Below are positions 27,063 through 38,794 of a stretch of DNA of 64,000 nucleotides, piece after piece. Position numbers and translations under genes: made by a program. The DNA is taken from contig NZ_CP016449.1 in the NCBI RefSeq assembly GCF_001713375.1, positions 806,001 through 870,000 on the forward strand. Direction: 5' to 3'. Positions within the stretch are counted from its first letter, which is position 1. Each line of letters starts with the position of its first letter. The notes beneath the pieces are model-generated. The model made no database searches. It was not told the origin of the DNA and saw only the letters and a list, made by a program, of their open reading frames with translations. This DNA comes from Hydrogenophaga sp. RAC07 (lineage in GTDB: Bacteria > Pseudomonadota > Gammaproteobacteria > Burkholderiales > Burkholderiaceae_C).

Positions 27063-27587
27063 ATGCTTCCCGAACGACACCTGTCCCAACTGACCGATCC
27101 ATCCGCCCCGCACAGCCCATCGGCCAAGGCGCGCACGGTCTTCACCCGCCGTGCCAACGCGGTGGTGCCTCTGCACTGGCTGTCCACCGCCGCGGCGTTC
27201 TCGGGCACGGGCGGCCTGGTGAGTGGAGACGACCTGGCCGACCTGATCCGCCACCGCTGCGAGGTGGCGGGCTGGTTGCCCGACTCGGAGCCGGTGTCGC
27301 TGGTGGCGCGCTGGATCGTGACCCGGGCCGTGGTGTCGCTCGACAGCCCCTGGGGACCGATGTTCCCGCTGTTCCAGTTCGATCTGCCCACCGCCTCGGT
27401 TATCGACGCCATGACGCCCTTGCTGAACGAACTGCGCCCGGTGTTCGACGATGTTGAACTCGCGCTCTGGTTCGTCACGCCCAACGACTGGCTGGGCGGT
27501 GCGCGCCCGGTCTCGGCCATGCACCACAGCCTGCCCGCGGTGTTGCAGGCGGCTCGCGCCGACCGGTTTGTGGCCGGCGGTCAGTAG
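27063..27587 (+). CDS. MbcA/ParS-like (DUF2384) protein, orphan
   Basis: A 174-residue protein of uncertain function. The C-terminal third (LRPVFDDVELALWFVTPNDW, followed by an Ala/Arg-Pro segment and LPAVLQAARADRF) has the Trp, Pro and terminal helix layout of the MbcA/ParS/Xre antitoxin C-terminal domain that binds RES-type toxins. No RES toxin follows: the next gene, chrA, is convergent with a 2-base gap. The ATG at 27063 is the first in frame with a plausible leader; a GTG at 26907 would lengthen it. The domain call is by eye only. Confidence 0.5.
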   Translation: MLPERHLSQLTDPSAPHSPSAKARTVFTRRANAVVPLHWLSTAAAFSGTGGLVSGDDLADLIRHRCEVAGWLPDSEPVSLVARWIVTRAVVSLDSPWGPMFPLFQFDLPTASVIDAMTPLLNELRPVFDDVELALWFVTPNDWLGGARPVSAMHHSLPAVLQAARADRFVAGGQ

Positions 27588-27589
27588 CG

Positions 27590-28921
27590 TCAGCCGCCGA
27601 GCATCCGCCAGGCCACGCCGAGCAAGGCGCACACCACGATCAAGGGCACCACGCCCACCTTGAAGCGGAACAGGGCCACGGCCGCCAGCACGGTGAGCAC
27701 GGCCGACGGTGCATCAAACGGGCCGGAAAATCCCTGCGGCCACCACACGTGGTACGCGAAGAACAGCGCCAGGTTCAGGATCACGCCCACCACCGCCGCC
27801 GTGATGGCGGTCAGCGGCGCGGTGAACTTCAACTGGCCGTGCGTGGTTTCAATGAACGGCCCGCCCACCAGGATGAACACGAAGGACGGCAGGAAGGTGA
27901 AGAAGGTCACCACCGAGGCCGCCAGCGCGCCCGACCAGAACAACGTGTCGGCGCCGAGCATGGGTTGCAGCCAGCCGCCCAGAAAACCCACGAAAGCCAC
28001 CACCATGATCAGCGGGCCGGGCGTGGTTTCTCCGAGCGCCAGGCCGTCGATCATCTGCTGCGCGTTGAGCCAGCCGAAGTCTTCGACGGCACCCTGGAAC
28101 ACATAGGGCAGCACTGCGTAGGCGCCGCCAAAGGTCATGAGCGCGGCCTTGGTGAAGAACCAGCCCATCTGCGTGAGCGTGCCCTGCACGCCGTAGAGCG
28201 CCAGCAGCACCGCCATGGCCAGCAGCCACAACCCGCTGCCGATGGCGAGCACCTGCACGAGCCGGCGGCGCGTGAACAGGGCGTGGTCGGGTGCGGGCGT
28301 GTCGTCGTCGATCAGGGCGCTTGCGTGGGCCTGCGTTCCGGCGGCATGGCCCGCGCCCGTCACGAAGACCTGGGGCCAGCGCCGTCCGCCCCAATGGCCG
28401 ACCAGCGCGGCCACCAGCACGATGGCGGGAAAGGGCGCGTCCAGCGCAAAGATCGCCACAAAGGCCGCCGCCGCAATGCCCCAGAGCCAGCGGTTTTTCA
28501 GCGCGCGGCTGCCGATGCGGTGCGCCGCGTGCAACACCAGCGCCGTCACCGCCGGCTTGATGCCGTAGAACACCGCCGCCACCACCGGCAGGCTGCCGAA
28601 TGCCAGGTAGATCCACGACAGCAACACCAGCAAGAGCAGGGATGGCAGCACAAACAGCATGCCCGCCGCGAGTCCGCCGCGCGTGCCGTGCATGAGCCAG
28701 CCGATGTAGGTGGCAAGTTGTTGCGCTTCGGGGCCGGGCAGCACCATGCAGTAGTTCAGCGCGTGCAGAAACCGTTTCTCGCTGATCCAGCGGCGGCGCT
28801 CCACCAGCTCGGTGTGCATGATCGCCATCTGGCCGGCCGGCCCACCAAAGCTGATGCAGCCCAGCTTGAGCCAGAACCGGAAGGCCTCGGCGAAGGGCAC
28901 GGGGGCGGGGCGTTCGTTCAT
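27590..28921 (-). CDS. chrA: Chromate transporter
   Basis: A 443-residue inner-membrane chromate efflux protein of the CHR family. Two homologous halves are visible. The first has FWLKLGCISFGGPAGQMAIM and YCMVLPGPEAQQLATYIGW, the second FTKAALMTFGGAYAVLPYVF and LGETTPGPLIMVVAFVGF. FGGP/FGGA and PGPE/PGPL are the signature motifs. A His/Asp-rich cytoplasmic linker joins the halves. The start codon overlaps the stop of the rhodanese-ChrB gene as ATGA, so the pair is one operon. Confidence 0.95.
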   Translation of the reverse strand: MNERPAPVPFAEAFRFWLKLGCISFGGPAGQMAIMHTELVERRRWISEKRFLHALNYCMVLPGPEAQQLATYIGWLMHGTRGGLAAGMLFVLPSLLLLVLLSWIYLAFGSLPVVAAVFYGIKPAVTALVLHAAHRIGSRALKNRWLWGIAAAAFVAIFALDAPFPAIVLVAALVGHWGGRRWPQVFVTGAGHAAGTQAHASALIDDDTPAPDHALFTRRRLVQVLAIGSGLWLLAMAVLLALYGVQGTLTQMGWFFTKAALMTFGGAYAVLPYVFQGAVEDFGWLNAQQMIDGLALGETTPGPLIMVVAFVGFLGGWLQPMLGADTLFWSGALAASVVTFFTFLPSFVFILVGGPFIETTHGQLKFTAPLTAITAAVVGVILNLALFFAYHVWWPQGFSGPFDAPSAVLTVLAAVALFRFKVGVVPLIVVCALLGVAWRMLGG

Positions 28922-29817
28922 GCCATGGGGGCTTTCAGGGTGTCGGGTGTCCAGTTGTGGCGCTCGCTGATGCCCTGGGCTTCGAGCCGGCACCAGGCGT
29001 GCAGCGCGTCGTAGACCGGCATGGCCGCTTCCAGCATCGCCAGGTCGTCGGTGGCGTGCAGGGCCGAGAGACCGAGCGACACAGCCAGCAGGCCCGCAGC
29101 GGGTGGGGCGAGTTCCAGATGGTCGGTATCGGCCGCTCGCACAGTGCGCGCCAACGCCGCCAGCGCCGGGTCGTGCTGCAGGTCGAAGGCGCGCAACAGC
29201 GTGTCGAAGCTGCAGAGCTCGCCGTCGTGGCTGATGGGGGCGCCGGGAATGTCGAACGCCACCGCGCCGAGCTGCGCCGCTTGTGTGAGCACCGACGGGG
29301 TCGGCACATAGAGGAAGGTGGCCCGGGGGTCGATGAACCGGCGCACCAGCCACGGGCAGGCGATGCGGTCGATCTTGGGCCGTTCGCGCGTGATCCAGGT
29401 GGAAGCTTGCACGCCATCCACACCGAGATCGGGGCGCTTCCGGATCGCCAGCGGTCGCAGCGCTCGCCACTCGGCCATGTCTTGCGGTGTGTCCACACCG
29501 GGCTCGCCGCCTTCAAATCCGCCCGCGAGAAAACGCGCGCTCCAGCCGGCCTGCCGCAACGAGGCGGCCGCCTGCTGGCTCACGTCGTGACCGTGCACGC
29601 AGTACACGACCACCTCACCGGGTGGGTGGCTGCGGGCCCAGGCCGAGACCGCGTCGGGCGCGCACCACTGCGCGGTGGCGAGCAGGTGGGAGCTCTCGGC
29701 AAAACGCGCCGAGCGCCTCACGTCGAGCAGCAGGGGCGCGCCGGGCGCACCGATGCGCGAGGCGAGCTCGCGCGGAGAGATGCCAAGGGGGATGTGGGTG
29801 GGGATGGCGGTGTCCAT
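28918..29817 (-). CDS. Rhodanese-ChrB C-terminal domain fusion protein
   Basis: A 299-residue cytoplasmic protein. Residues about 10-110 form a rhodanese-like domain with the active-site loop VVVYCVHGHDVSQ, whose Cys would carry a persulfide. The remainder (WITRERPKIDRIACPWLVRR and onward, with FIDPRATFLYVP) is the ChrB C-terminal domain of chromate resistance proteins. It is co-transcribed with chrA through an ATGA overlap. In related operons ChrB is a chromate-responsive regulator, but this protein lacks the N-terminal DNA-binding part, so a sensing or reductive role is more likely. Confidence 0.85.
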   Translation of the reverse strand: MDTAIPTHIPLGISPRELASRIGAPGAPLLLDVRRSARFAESSHLLATAQWCAPDAVSAWARSHPPGEVVVYCVHGHDVSQQAAASLRQAGWSARFLAGGFEGGEPGVDTPQDMAEWRALRPLAIRKRPDLGVDGVQASTWITRERPKIDRIACPWLVRRFIDPRATFLYVPTPSVLTQAAQLGAVAFDIPGAPISHDGELCSFDTLLRAFDLQHDPALAALARTVRAADTDHLELAPPAAGLLAVSLGLSALHATDDLAMLEAAMPVYDALHAWCRLEAQGISERHNWTPDTLKAPMA

Positions 29818-29942
29818 GGAAAGCTCCAATGCGTTGCCAGCACTTGGATGGGACACCATCTGTTCGTCAAGAATCGGGAGGCTGTGTTCCCGATGCCCGA
29901 TCGTAACCGCAGCCAGGGAAAAATGCCTCCCCCGCGTGGAAC

Positions 29943-30350
29943 TCAGGGGCGTGTGGCCCAGTCCAGCGCCGCCTTGCCGCCCGCGGCCGAGGCGGTGCTC
30001 ACCAGCGTTCCCCAGGCCATGTCGACCAGCGAGAGCTTCCATGGCCAGTCCTTGAGCGTGGCCCAGTTGGTCAGGTCGTAGGTGGCGTAGGTGAAGAAGC
30101 CGAACAGCGCGGCCATGGTGAGGGTGGTGGCCCAGCTGTGGGGCGCGGTGTGCGGCGCCACGGCAAAAATCACCAGACCCGCCGCGAACAGCAGGTAGAA
30201 CACCACGGCCACCGGTACGTTGGGCGATGCGGCCATGAGGTGCCCCAGGCCTTGCTGGTACATCGGTTTGGCGATCACGCCGAGCCAGATCAGGTCGAGC
30301 ACGATCATCACCAGGGCGGTGCCGCCGTAAGCGGCGAGGTACTTGTTCAT
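29943..30350 (-). CDS. DUF2177 family membrane protein
   Basis: A 135-residue protein with four predicted transmembrane helices. It contains ALVMIVLDLIWLGVIAKPMY, where the DxxWLG motif is typical of DUF2177, and FGFFTYATYDLTNWATLKDW. Function is unknown for the family. AAGGACA lies just before the ATG. It sits 37 bases upstream of the dehydrogenase-like gene on the same strand without a terminator signal in between. Confidence 0.85.
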   Translation of the reverse strand: MNKYLAAYGGTALVMIVLDLIWLGVIAKPMYQQGLGHLMAASPNVPVAVVFYLLFAAGLVIFAVAPHTAPHSWATTLTMAALFGFFTYATYDLTNWATLKDWPWKLSLVDMAWGTLVSTASAAGGKAALDWATRP

Positions 30351-30387
30351 GGTGTCCTTCGGGAAATTCGGGGTGGTTCAGGGTCGT

Positions 30388-31728
<1,341 letters not shown>

Positions 31729-31771
31729 CGGTGCAGCCTAAGCGCGCTGGCGGGGTATGTCCATGCATGGC

Positions 31772-31848
31772 CCTTCGAAGTGGTAGCCTCACATCCTTGT
31801 GTGGGCTACCGAACGGACGTGGCCCGTCGCCTTGCGTAGCTTCGAAGG
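31772..31848 (+). promoter_or_regulatory. Nested inverted repeats in the sensor kinase leader
   Basis: CCTTCGAAG at 31772-31780 pairs with CTTCGAAGG at 31840-31848, and inside it GGTAGCC at 31782-31788 pairs with GGCTACC at 31804-31810 with extra CACA/TGTG pairing. This lies in the 161-bp gap between divergent genes. It may be an operator or an RNA leader structure. Confidence 0.4.
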
Positions 31849-31889
31849 TGGCCGCCCGCTTCGGGCCGCGCCGTACCAGAAGAAAACCG

Positions 31890-33583
<1,694 letters not shown>

Positions 33584-33587
<4 letters not shown>

Positions 33588-34405
33588 CCATCACCGCCCA
33601 AGACATCCTGCAGGCCCGCGTTCTGATCGTCGACGATCAGCAATCCAACGTGTTGCTGCTCGAGCAGATGCTGGAGAGCGCCGGCTACACCAACGTGCAC
33701 TCCACCATGGACCCCGGCACCGTCACCGGCATGCACCGCCGCACGCCGTTCGACCTGATCCTGCTCGACCTGCAGATGCCGGGCATGGACGGCTTCCAGG
33801 TGATGGAAGGCCTCAAGGCCAACGCGATCGACGACTACATCCCGGTGTTGGTGATCACGGCGCAGCCGGGCCACAAGCTGCGCGCGCTGCAGTCCGGCGC
33901 CAAGGACTTCGTGAGCAAACCCTTCGACATGCTCGAAGTGCGCACGCGCATCCACAACCTGCTCGAAGTGCGCCTGCTGCACCAGCGCCTGGCCAACATG
34001 AACCACGCGCTGGAGCTGGAAGTGCAGGAACGCACGGCCGAGTTGCGCGAGAGCGAAGCACGTTACCGCGCCCTCACCGAGCTGGCCACCGACTGGTACT
34101 GGGAGCAGGACAAGGAGGGGCGCTTCACCCGCGTATCAGGCCCGGTGCTGGAAATGCTGGGCATGCGCGTCGACCCGTTGGTGGACGGGCCCGAAGCCCC
34201 CCCGGCCGACGACGGCTGGAACATGGTGCAGCGCGCCGACCTGCAGGCCCGCATTGCAGCCCGCACGCCGTTCCTGGACGTGCAGCTGGACCACGTATCC
34301 GCCAAGGGTGTGGAGCGCAGCTACCGCGTCAGCGGCACGCCCATGTTCGACGGCTCCTGCACCTTCATCGGTTACCGCGGCTTCGGGGTCGAGATCCTCA
34401 AGTGA
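33584..34405 (+). CDS. Response regulator with C-terminal PAS domain
   Basis: A 273-residue protein. The receiver domain (residues about 10-130) has the acidic pocket ARVLIVDDQQSN, the phosphorylated Asp in FDLILLDLQMPGMDG and the Lys in KDFVSKPFD. A short coiled coil (about 135-160, LANMNHALELEVQERTAELR) leads to a PAS domain that begins at YRALTELATDWYWEQDKEGR. There is no DNA-binding or enzymatic output domain, so it probably relays the signal by protein contact. It is coupled to the kinase gene by an ATGA overlap. Confidence 0.9.
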
Positions 34406-34420
34406 CGGGTTCGGGTGCAT

Positions 34421-34975
34421 TCAGCCCGGACCCAGCAGCCGCGCACCCGTCCACCCCAGCGCGCCACCCAGGCCCAGGCCGAGCAGCACGTCGCTGGGAA
34501 AGTGGGCACCCGCGTAAACACGCGCCCAGGCCGTGGCCAGCGCAATGCCGCCCAGCACAGCGAGCAGGGGGTGACCGGGAGCCGCCACGGCCATGTACCC
34601 GACCACCGAGCCCATCACCGCCGCATGCGTGCTCGGCAGCCCGGCACGGGGGCCGTGCTGGAGGTGGTTGTGGCTGAGACCGAGCGCGAAGGGGCGTGGC
34701 GCGGCCCACAGCACCGCGCATTGTTTGCTCAGGACCTGGGCGAGCGTGGCCATGAGCAGCACCTGCAGCAACATCCACCCGCCCGAGGGCGTGGCCCCGG
34801 CCATGGCCATGAGCGTGATCAACATCGGCGCCCAGCTGCGGTGCGAGATGGCGCAGGCCGCCGGCAGCAGGCCGGGACGAGCGCCATGGCCGGCCCGCAT
34901 CCAGCGAAACAGCCGAACGTCGAATCGCCGGTATCCCCACGCGCCCTGTGCGTGATCGAAGGTCGCGTTTTTCAT
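34421..34975 (-). CDS. PAP2-type membrane phosphatase
   Basis: A 184-residue membrane protein of the phosphatidic acid phosphatase 2 superfamily. The three motifs are KQCAVLWAAPRP, GLPSTHAAVMG and ARVYAGAHFPSD, with the catalytic histidines in the last two. Likely substrates are lipid phosphates such as undecaprenyl pyrophosphate. It converges on the response-regulator gene with 15 bases between stops and is divergent from ggt. Confidence 0.88.
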   Translation of the reverse strand: MKNATFDHAQGAWGYRRFDVRLFRWMRAGHGARPGLLPAACAISHRSWAPMLITLMAMAGATPSGGWMLLQVLLMATLAQVLSKQCAVLWAAPRPFALGLSHNHLQHGPRAGLPSTHAAVMGSVVGYMAVAAPGHPLLAVLGGIALATAWARVYAGAHFPSDVLLGLGLGGALGWTGARLLGPG

Positions 34976-35082
34976 GAAGCCATTGTTCTCGGCGCCGGTG
35001 TCGTTCTCATGACAGGCGAGGCCTTTGCATATCCGGCAAACTGCCCCGACCGAGCCCGCTTTTCAGGCAACCTGGACACCGC

Positions 35083-36690
35083 ATGACATTCCACTGGACC
35101 AACCCCTACCCGACCGTGCGCAGCCCCGTGATGGCGCGCAATGTGGTCTCAACCTCGCACCCCCTGGCCTCATCGGCGGGCCTGCGCATGCTGCACAAGG
35201 GCGGCAACGCGGTGGACGCGGTGATCGCCGCCGCCGCTGCACTCACCATCGTGGAGCCCATCTCCAACGGCCTGGGCAGCGACAACTTCGCCATCCTCTG
35301 GGACGGCGAGCAGCTGCACGGCCTGAACTCGTCGGGCGTGGCGCCGGCCACCTGGAACAACGACTACTTCGCGCGCCGCCACGGCGGCAAGATGCCCGAG
35401 CGCGGCTGGGACTCGGTCACCACACCCGGTGCGGTGGCGGGCTGGGTGGCCTTGTCCGATCGTTTCGGCAAGCTGCCGTTTGCCGACCTGATGGAGCCCG
35501 CCATCGAGCTGGCCGAGCGGGGCCACGGCGTGGGCTGCATCACCGCCGAGAAGTGGGCGCGCCAGGTGCCCATCCTGAAAAACCAGCCGGGCTTTGCCGA
35601 GGCCTTCATGCCGCACGGCCGCGCCCCCACCCCGGGTGAGCGTTTCACCTTCAAGGCGGCGGGCGCCACGTTGCGCAAGATTGCGGACACGCGCGGTGAG
35701 GCCTACTACCGCGGTGAGATTGCCGAAGCGCTGGTGGCCCATGCCGCAGCGAACGGCGGCAGCATGACGATGGCCGACCTCGCTGCCTACCGCCCCGAAT
35801 GGGTGCTGCCGATCCAGAAGAACTTTGCCGGCTATTCGGTGCACGAGATCCCGCCCAACGGCCAGGGCATCGCCGCGCTCATGGCGCTGGGCATGCTCGA
35901 ACACCTCGACATCGGCCGCCTGCCGGTGGACAGCATCGAATCTCAGCACCTGCAGATCGAAGCCATCAAGCTGGCCTTTGCCGACACCTACCGCTGGGTG
36001 GCCGACGCGCGCCACATGAACGAGGTGAGCGCCGCCGACCTGCTGAGCGACGCGTACCTCGCGGAGCGCGCCAGGCTCATCCAGCCCGGACGGGCCGGCG
36101 ACTTTGCGCACGGCACACCGCCGCGCGGTGGCACGGTGTACCTCACCGCCGCCGACGAGAGCGGCCAGATGATCAGCCTGATCCAGTCCAACTACATGGG
36201 CTTCGGCAGCGGTGTGGTGGTGCCGTCGGTGGGCGTGAGCCTGCAGAACCGCGGCTTTGGTTTCACCCTGGCCGAGGGCCACCCCAACCAGGTGGCCGGC
36301 GGCAAGCGGCCCTTCCACACCATCATCCCGGGCTTCGTCATGAAAGACGGTCGCCCGCAGATGAGCTTTGGTGTGATGGGCGGCAACATGCAGCCGCAAG
36401 GCCATGTGCAGACGCTGGTGCGCATGCTTGTGCACGGCCAGCAGCCGCAGGCTGCGTGTGACGCACCGCGCTGGAAGGTGGGCAGCGGCATGAACGTGGA
36501 CTTCGAGCCCACCATGGCGCCCGCGCTGTTGCAGGGCCTGAAGGATCTCGGTCACCGTTTCGAGCCCGCCGCGGACGCCTACATGGACTTCGGCAGCGGC
36601 CAGTTCATCTGGCGCCTGTCCGAGGACATGGACGACGGTTATGTGGCCGCGAGCGATTCGCGCCGCGACGGCCAGGCCGTGGGCTTTTGA
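35083..36690 (+). CDS. ggt: Gamma-glutamyltransferase family protein
   Basis: A 535-residue N-terminal nucleophile hydrolase acting on gamma-glutamyl bonds. The large-subunit start is MARNVVSTSHPLASSAGLRM, with GGNAVDAVIAAAAAL and the substrate region SNGLGSDNF. The autoprocessing site aligns to the Thr in PPRGGTVYLTAAD; the usual Thr-Thr-His is Thr-Val-Tyr here, seen in some YwrD-like members. No signal peptide is visible, so it is probably cytoplasmic. The TGA overlaps the ATG of the next gene, forming a three-gene operon with the lipid kinase and phosphoesterase. Confidence 0.88.
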   Translation: MTFHWTNPYPTVRSPVMARNVVSTSHPLASSAGLRMLHKGGNAVDAVIAAAAALTIVEPISNGLGSDNFAILWDGEQLHGLNSSGVAPATWNNDYFARRHGGKMPERGWDSVTTPGAVAGWVALSDRFGKLPFADLMEPAIELAERGHGVGCITAEKWARQVPILKNQPGFAEAFMPHGRAPTPGERFTFKAAGATLRKIADTRGEAYYRGEIAEALVAHAAANGGSMTMADLAAYRPEWVLPIQKNFAGYSVHEIPPNGQGIAALMALGMLEHLDIGRLPVDSIESQHLQIEAIKLAFADTYRWVADARHMNEVSAADLLSDAYLAERARLIQPGRAGDFAHGTPPRGGTVYLTAADESGQMISLIQSNYMGFGSGVVVPSVGVSLQNRGFGFTLAEGHPNQVAGGKRPFHTIIPGFVMKDGRPQMSFGVMGGNMQPQGHVQTLVRMLVHGQQPQAACDAPRWKVGSGMNVDFEPTMAPALLQGLKDLGHRFEPAADAYMDFGSGQFIWRLSEDMDDGYVAASDSRRDGQAVGF

Positions 36691-37655
36691 TGCAGCGTCC
36701 GCTGTTCAAGCCGGCGGCAGCGCTGCAGTTCGTGGTGAATGGCCAGTCGGGCCACGGCGACGCTGAGGCCACGCGCGAGGCGATCGAGGCGGGCTTGCGC
36801 GAAGCCGGTCGCACCGGCACGGTGTTGTTTGCCGCGCCCGGCGAACTCGCGCACGTTGCGCGCGAAGCCGCTGCCCGCGCCTGTGCCGATGGTTCGGCCG
36901 TGGTGGCGGTGGGCGGCGACGGCACCATCAACACGGTGGCACAGGCGGCGCACGCAGTGGGGTGCACCATGGGCGTGATTCCCCGCGGCACCTTCAACTA
37001 CTTTGCGCGCGAGCACGGCGCACCCACGGAGACCCTGGAGGCGCTGCGCTGGTTGCTCGATGCGCGACCCGAGCCGGTGCAGATATCGGCCATCAATGAG
37101 CAGGTGTTTCTCGTCAACGCCAGCCTGGGCCTCTACCCCGACCTGCTGCAGGACCGCGAAACCTGGAAGGCGCGCTTCGGCCGCAGCCGCCTGGTGGCGT
37201 TTGGTGCGGGCATGGCCACCCTGCTGCGCGCGCAGCGCCGCCTCAAGCTCCTGATCGAATGGGAGGGGCAGCAGCATGAAGTGCGCACGCTCACTCTGTT
37301 CGTGGGCAACAACCGCCTGCAGCTGGAACAGCTCGGCCTGGGCAGCAGCGGCGAGCAGTCCGAGGGGGCCGCGGCCGACGGCCATGTGACCGCCGTGATC
37401 CTCAAGCCCATCGGCATGCTGGCCATGGTGGCGCTGATGCTGCGCGGTGCGCTCGGGCAGCTCGGTGAAGCCAGCGGCATCGAACGCTTCGTGTGCCAGA
37501 GCCTGGTGATCAAGCCCTCGCGTTTGATGAAGCGGCCCAGGGTGAAGGTGGCGTTCGACGGCGAGGTGGACTGGATGCGCGCGCCGCTGACCATCCGCGT
37601 GTTGCCACAGCCCTTGTGGCTGCTCAAGGCAGCGCCTTCGGTGGTGGCGCCATGA
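36690..37655 (+). CDS. Diacylglycerol kinase family lipid kinase
   Basis: A 321-residue protein with the DAGK catalytic motif VVAVGGDGTINTVAQ and the following GVIPRGTFNYFAREHG. The N-terminal FVVNGQSGHGDAEATRE is the usual start of this fold, and the C-terminal half is the beta-sandwich substrate domain. It probably phosphorylates a lipid such as diacylglycerol. Its ATG overlaps the ggt stop (TGATG), and its own stop overlaps the start of the phosphoesterase gene. Confidence 0.88.
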   Translation: MQRPLFKPAAALQFVVNGQSGHGDAEATREAIEAGLREAGRTGTVLFAAPGELAHVAREAAARACADGSAVVAVGGDGTINTVAQAAHAVGCTMGVIPRGTFNYFAREHGAPTETLEALRWLLDARPEPVQISAINEQVFLVNASLGLYPDLLQDRETWKARFGRSRLVAFGAGMATLLRAQRRLKLLIEWEGQQHEVRTLTLFVGNNRLQLEQLGLGSSGEQSEGAAADGHVTAVILKPIGMLAMVALMLRGALGQLGEASGIERFVCQSLVIKPSRLMKRPRVKVAFDGEVDWMRAPLTIRVLPQPLWLLKAAPSVVAP

Positions 37656-38440
37656 GCGTTCTGCTGCAGGTCTCCGACCCTCACTTCGGCACCGAACGGG
37701 CCCCCGTGGTCGAAGCGCTGGTCGCGCTCGCCGCGCAGCTGCGGCCGGACCTGGTGGTGCTCTCGGGCGACATCACCCAACGGGCGCGCACTGAGCAGTT
37801 CAGCGCCGCGCGCAAGGCCATGGACCGGCTGGGCGCTCCGCTGCTTGCGCTGCCCGGCAACCACGACATTGCGCTGTTCAATCCCTGGGGCCGCTTCGTG
37901 CGCACCTACGCGCGCTACAGCGCGGCCTTCGGGGCCGACCTGGCCCCCGTGTTCGCTTCAAACGATCTGCTGGTGATCGGTGTGAACACCACGCGCGCCC
38001 GGCGCCACAAGGACGGCGAAGTCTCCAGCGAACAGATCGACGCGGTGGCGCAGCAGTTGCGCCAGGCCACACCCGAACAACTGCGCGTGGTCGTGGTGCA
38101 CCAGCCCATCGACGTGATGCGGGCCGAAGACCTGCCCAACCGCCTGCACAACCACGCGGCTGCGCAACACGCCTGGGCCGCGGCGGGCGCGGACATCGTC
38201 ATGGGGGGCCACATCCACCTGCCGTATGTGATGCCGCTGCCGGGTCTCGCGCGTCCCGCGTGGGCGGTGCAGGCCGGCACGTCGGTGTCCAGCCGCGTGC
38301 GCAGCGGCGTGCCCAATTCGGTGAACGTGGTTCGCTGGTCGCCAACGGCGGGCTGTGTGGCGGAACAGTGGGACTTTTCAGCGGCCACCTCGGCCTTCGA
38401 GCGCGTCGCCAGCACACCCATTGCGCCGCAGCGTCCTTAG
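37652..38440 (+). CDS. Calcineurin-like metallophosphoesterase
   Basis: A 262-residue dinuclear-metal phosphoesterase. Motifs run in order: QVSDPHFG, DLVVLSGDITQRA, ALPGNHDIALFNPWG, VVVVHQPID and VMGGHIHLPY, giving all metal ligands. It is similar to the cyclic-nucleotide or glycerophosphodiesterase (CpdA/GpdQ-like) branch. It overlaps the lipid kinase gene by ATGA, so a step in phospholipid turnover is plausible; the substrate is not shown. Confidence 0.88.
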   Translation: MSVLLQVSDPHFGTERAPVVEALVALAAQLRPDLVVLSGDITQRARTEQFSAARKAMDRLGAPLLALPGNHDIALFNPWGRFVRTYARYSAAFGADLAPVFASNDLLVIGVNTTRARRHKDGEVSSEQIDAVAQQLRQATPEQLRVVVVHQPIDVMRAEDLPNRLHNHAAAQHAWAAAGADIVMGGHIHLPYVMPLPGLARPAWAVQAGTSVSSRVRSGVPNSVNVVRWSPTAGCVAEQWDFSAATSAFERVASTPIAPQRP

Positions 38441-38455
38441 CGTCTCAGCAATGCA

Positions 38456-38689
38456 TCAGTAGTGCGGCGGCAGTTCGTCGCGCGGGTCGCGCGGCCCGGC
38501 TGAGAGGCCGTCGTCGCCACCGCGCTGGCGCAGCCGGCTCACCTCGCGCAGCAACAGGTCGATCTGCTCCTGCTGTTTCGCCACCAGGGCGTTCAAGGTG
38601 TCGAGCAGGTCGTCGGCGTAGCTGGCCTTGATCTCGAGATCGGTCAGGCGCTGGTCGGTGTCGGGGTTGGCGTGCTGGGGTTCGGTCAT
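38456..38689 (-). CDS. slyX: SlyX family protein
   Basis: A 77-residue coiled-coil protein. It contains RLTDLEIKASYADDLLDTLN, then LVAKQQEQIDLLLREVSRL, and ends in the conserved DELPPHY tail. The function of SlyX is unknown. The ATG at 38689 (MTEPQHAN) is preferred to one at 38716 that would extend into the terminator region. It converges on the phosphoesterase gene. Confidence 0.9.
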   Translation of the reverse strand: MTEPQHANPDTDQRLTDLEIKASYADDLLDTLNALVAKQQEQIDLLLREVSRLRQRGGDDGLSAGPRDPRDELPPHY

Positions 38690-38717
38690 GCCGCTATTGG
38701 ACCGCATTGGCAGCACG

Positions 38718-38763
38718 AAAAAAAACCCGCGCCGGCAGGACGTGGTCCTGCATGCAGCGCGGG
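38718..38763 (-). terminator. Intrinsic terminator of the glycine-zipper lipoprotein gene
   Basis: On the minus strand CCCGCGC and GCGCGGG pair, enclosing a second stem (GCAGGAC with GTCCTGC), followed by eight T residues (A run at 38718-38725 on the plus strand). It lies 31 bases past the stop codon at 38795. Confidence 0.85.
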
Positions 38764-38794
38764 GAAGGGGGGGATCTTCAAAAAAGTCTGGTGG

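Noticed and set aside
29281..29305. GAGCACCGACGGGG resembling the stress motif
   Set aside because: It lies inside the chrB coding sequence and lacks the TGTnCG half at the right distance.
29848..29880. ATCTGTTCGTC before the rhodanese-ChrB gene as another stress motif
   Set aside because: Only seven bases fit and the second half GCACsGACG is absent; a chance match is likely.
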